Under the pieces are notes generated by a model that was not told where the DNA came from, made no database searches, and saw nothing but the letters and a program-made list of their open reading frames with translations. From the NCBI GenBank assembly GCA_035940575.1, contig DASZER010000063.1, positions 14,648 through 78,647 on the forward strand: DNA of 64,000 nucleotides, read 5' to 3'. A program made the translations under genes and the position numbers. This DNA comes from BP-191 sp035940575. Its GTDB lineage: Bacteria > Actinomycetota > Actinomycetes > BP-191. This document shows positions 60,183 to 64,000 of the stretch, one piece after another (the stretch's first letter is position 1; every line of letters begins with the position of its first letter).

Positions 60183-60722
60183 GCGCACGACCGCGATAGC
60201 CGTCGCGGGGATCGTGCGGGTGCGCCGTACGGCCTGCGGCCTGCGCGGCTCGTTCGGGGGGTGCTCGGCCAGCTCCGCGAAGTCCCCGCCCACCCGGTCG
60301 AACGTGCCCGACACCGTGCTGCCGTCGGTGAGCGTGAGCGTGACGGGGCTGCGGCGGCGCGCGAGCGCGCGCAGGGCATAGGAGAGCGTCAGCCGCCTCG
60401 TCGTGCCGCTCGGCTCCTCGGAGAGCGCGCCGAGCCCGTCGACGGCGAGGACGTTGCGGATCGGGACGAGCAGCTCCCGGCCCGGCGCCTCGGCGAGCAG
60501 CAGCCACTCCGGCGCGGCGTCGGCGAGGGTGCCGCGCAGCATGCCGGCGCCGTGCGCCGTGACGGTGACCGGGTGGCCGAGCGCGCTCGCGAGGCGGTCG
60601 GCGAGGTGCAGGCGGGCGACCTCGCGGCGGGCGCGGTCGCGTACCTCGGCCTCCAGCTCGGCCGCCTCGCTCGCGGCCAGCTCCCCCTCGAGGTCGGCGA
60701 ACAGCGCCGCCCAGCGATCCAT
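60171..60722 (-). CDS. Hypothetical protein, two-domain, unknown
   Basis: 183 residues. N-terminal helix rich in Glu/Ala, then a region reminiscent of small beta-barrel (LRGTLADAAPEWLLLAEAPGRELLVPIRNV and VTLTLTDGSTVSGTFDRVGGDF) suggesting two Sm-like or SH3-like folds. In actinobacteria a similar gene is often adjacent to the excisionase-type regulator and secA. ATG at 60720-60722. Function unknown. Confidence 0.7.
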   Translation of the reverse strand: MDRWAALFADLEGELAASEAAELEAEVRDRARREVARLHLADRLASALGHPVTVTAHGAGMLRGTLADAAPEWLLLAEAPGRELLVPIRNVLAVDGLGALSEEPSGTTRRLTLSYALRALARRRSPVTLTLTDGSTVSGTFDRVGGDFAELAEHPPNEPRRPQAVRRTRTIPATAIAVVRSEV

Positions 60723-60742
60723 GGCGGCACCGTACACCGAGG

Positions 60743-60787
60743 TTGACCAGCGGCACCGGGAGGTATACACAAGTAAATACAAGTAAA
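60743..60787 (+). promoter_or_regulatory. Divergent promoter with two 10-bp direct repeats
   Basis: -35-like TTGACC (60743-60748) and -10-like TATACA (60764-60769) for the LysM gene. Overlapping it, ACAAGTAAA occurs twice (60769-60777 and 60779-60787), spaced by one helical turn. The AT-rich tract is striking in this genome and looks like an operator for a direct-repeat-binding regulator. Confidence 0.45.
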
Positions 60788-60808
60788 CGACATCGAACGG
60801 GAGCAGCC

Positions 60809-61498
60809 GTGACTGGACGGGGTGAGGGCGCCGGAGGCGCCGGCGCGCGCGGCGCCGCGGCGCGCGGGAGAGGTCGCGGCGGCGCGGGGCGCGGGGCCGC
60901 GGCCCGGGTCGCGGCGGCGGCGGCGGTGCTCGCGGTAACGGCGGCGTTCCTCGTCGACGTGACCCCGCGCTACTGGGGTGGCGACCTGGCCGCGACGCCC
61001 GAGGCGCCGGTGCTGGCGCTCGCGCTGCTGGCGGCGTACGGCTGCCTCGGCTGGCTCGCCCTCCTGCTCGTCGCGGTCGCCGCGCGGACGCGCGTCGCGC
61101 TGCCGGGGCGCGCGTTCGCCGAACGCCTGCTCGGCGTCGCGGCGGTCACGGCCGCGGCGGGCGCGCTCGCGGCGGGGCCGGCGGTCGCCGACCCGTCGCC
61201 GGCGCCGTTCGACCGGCCTGGGCCTCCGGTGGCGGCAGGGCCGTTCGACCGGCTCGCGCCGCCCGAGGCGGCGCCCGCCCCGGCGCCCCGTACGGCGCCC
61301 GCGGAGGTCGTGGTGCGCAGGGGCGACACGTTGTGGGGCATCGCGGCGCGGCACCTCGGCGGGCGGGCGACGCCCGCGGCGGTCGCGGCGGAGTGGCCGC
61401 GCTGGTACGCCGCCAACCGCGCCGTCGTGGGCCCCGACCCCCACCTGATCCTGCCGGGCCAGCGCCTGGTGGCCCCACCGAACGGAGCGGCCCGATGA
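60809..61498 (+). CDS. Membrane-anchored LysM protein
   Basis: 229 residues from GTG 60809 (GGGAG upstream). A basic, Gly/Ala/Arg-rich start, two to three transmembrane helices (about 27-46, 63-85, 105-125), a Pro/Ala linker and a C-terminal LysM domain (VVRRGDTLWGIAARHLGG ... ILPGQRLV) that binds peptidoglycan. Stop overlaps the next gene (ATGA). Likely acts at the cell wall. Confidence 0.85.
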   Translation: MTGRGEGAGGAGARGAAARGRGRGGAGRGAAARVAAAAAVLAVTAAFLVDVTPRYWGGDLAATPEAPVLALALLAAYGCLGWLALLLVAVAARTRVALPGRAFAERLLGVAAVTAAAGALAAGPAVADPSPAPFDRPGPPVAAGPFDRLAPPEAAPAPAPRTAPAEVVVRRGDTLWGIAARHLGGRATPAAVAAEWPRWYAANRAVVGPDPHLILPGQRLVAPPNGAAR

Positions 61499-62020
61499 GC
61501 GTCGCGACGACCGACTACGCGTACGGCGACGACGCGGCGCGGGTGCGCGTGAAGGCGTTCCGCGCGCCGGACGCCGAGCCGCCGTACGAGGACCACCCGC
61601 CGTTCCCCCGGATGCGGCCCGTGTCGGCACTGGCGCCGTGGGCGGGCGCGCCGGGGCTGCGGCTCGTCCCCCAGCCGGAGCCGGACCTGGAGGACGACGG
61701 CGCGTTCGACGCGCAGCGCACGCCGCGCGAGCAGCTCGAGGACCCGAGGCCGCGCGCGGGCATGCTGGTGCGCGCGTTCCTCGAGGCCCTCGCGGGCATC
61801 CGCCCGGTGGGCCAGCTCATGCGGTGGACGTCGCCGGACGTGTTCGGGCAGCTCGAGCCGCTCGTCGCCGCCCGGGGCACCCGCGCGGTCGCGAACGTCC
61901 GCAAGGTGCTCGTCACCGAGCCCACCCCCGGCGTCGCCGAGGTCACGGCCGTGATCCAGCGCGGCCCGCGGTGCGGCGCGCTGGCGCTACGGCTCGAGGG
62001 CCTCGACGGCCGGTGGCTGG

Positions 62021-62043
<23 letters not shown>
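61495..62043 (+). CDS. Rv3235-like protein
   Basis: 182 residues, with a disordered acidic N-terminal half and a compact C-terminal domain (MLVRAFLEALAGIRPVGQLMRWTSPDVF ... RCGALALRLEGLDGRWLVTAL) that matches the Rv3235-like family by layout and position near secA in mycobacteria. Coupled to the LysM gene. The last 23 bases overlap secA's 3' end. Function unknown. Confidence 0.82.

Positions 62044-64000
<1,957 letters not shown>

Overview
The window is very GC-rich chromosomal DNA from an actinomycete (Actinomycetota). Supporting signs are many GTG and TTG starts, long chains of genes joined by 4-base ATGA/GTGA overlaps, a MurA with Asp in place of the catalytic Cys, a DUF2550 gene next to atpC, an Rv3235-like gene next to secA, a WS/DGAT acyltransferase and an ethylmalonyl-CoA mutase. 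I cannot place it to genus. No tRNA, rRNA, CRISPR array, prophage or insertion sequence was seen. The gene content is mostly core, with several accessory blocks inserted.

Layout. 1-5.5 kb: hydrolases, an SDR, a tiny zinc-finger-like protein, two tandem secreted paralogs and a double 3-hydroxyacyl-CoA dehydrogenase. 5.6-12 kb: a STAS/anti-sigma pair, ethylmalonyl-CoA mutase (meaA), a NifU-like protein, beta-carbonic anhydrase, SCP2 proteins and a second 3-hydroxyacyl-CoA dehydrogenase. 12-17.5 kb: murA, cobalamin adenosyltransferase, DUF2550, atpC and an acetyltransferase. 17.5-18 kb: three overlapping genes for four-cysteine secreted micropeptides. 18-25 kb: the rest of the ATP synthase operon (atpZ-like, atpI-like, B, E, F, H, A, G, D, then C beyond a gap holding the micropeptides), with a candidate Rex operator upstream. 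25-32 kb: wecA, glyA, rpiB, low-molecular-weight phosphatase, tsaC, prmC, prfA, rpmE. 32-40 kb: a complete-looking Tad/Flp secretion-pilus locus. 40-44 kb: a TPM-domain membrane protein, then rho. 44-54.6 kb: tryptophan 2,3-dioxygenase, pruA-type P5C dehydrogenase, a secreted hydrolase, patatin, WS/DGAT, HAD hydrolase and an ACAD10-type kinase. 54.6-57.8 kb: an acyl-CoA dehydrogenase flanked by an array of small secreted cysteine peptides. 57.9-64 kb: a second CpaE/CpaB-like pair, an excisionase-type regulator, a LysM protein, an Rv3235-like protein and the C-terminal part of secA.

How the parts fit. Central carbon and lipid genes recur: three 3-hydroxyacyl-CoA dehydrogenase modules, acyl-CoA dehydrogenase with an ACAD10-type kinase, WS/DGAT with patatin, and MeaA with a cobalamin adenosyltransferase that can supply its cofactor. 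The Tad locus lies between rho and rpmE, which are commonly neighbours in actinobacteria.

The most unusual content is (i) two unrelated tandem arrays of tiny Sec-exported cysteine peptides, the larger with six close paralogs plus two diverged members; (ii) a three-copy, about 52-base element found after gene 3' ends, whose terminal stem changes sequence but keeps pairing; (iii) a two-copy element that begins exactly at a TGA stop codon and carries a covarying hairpin; and (iv) two 5' leaders in which a strong hairpin buries the Shine-Dalgarno sequence. All calls come from reading the sequence; no searches were run.
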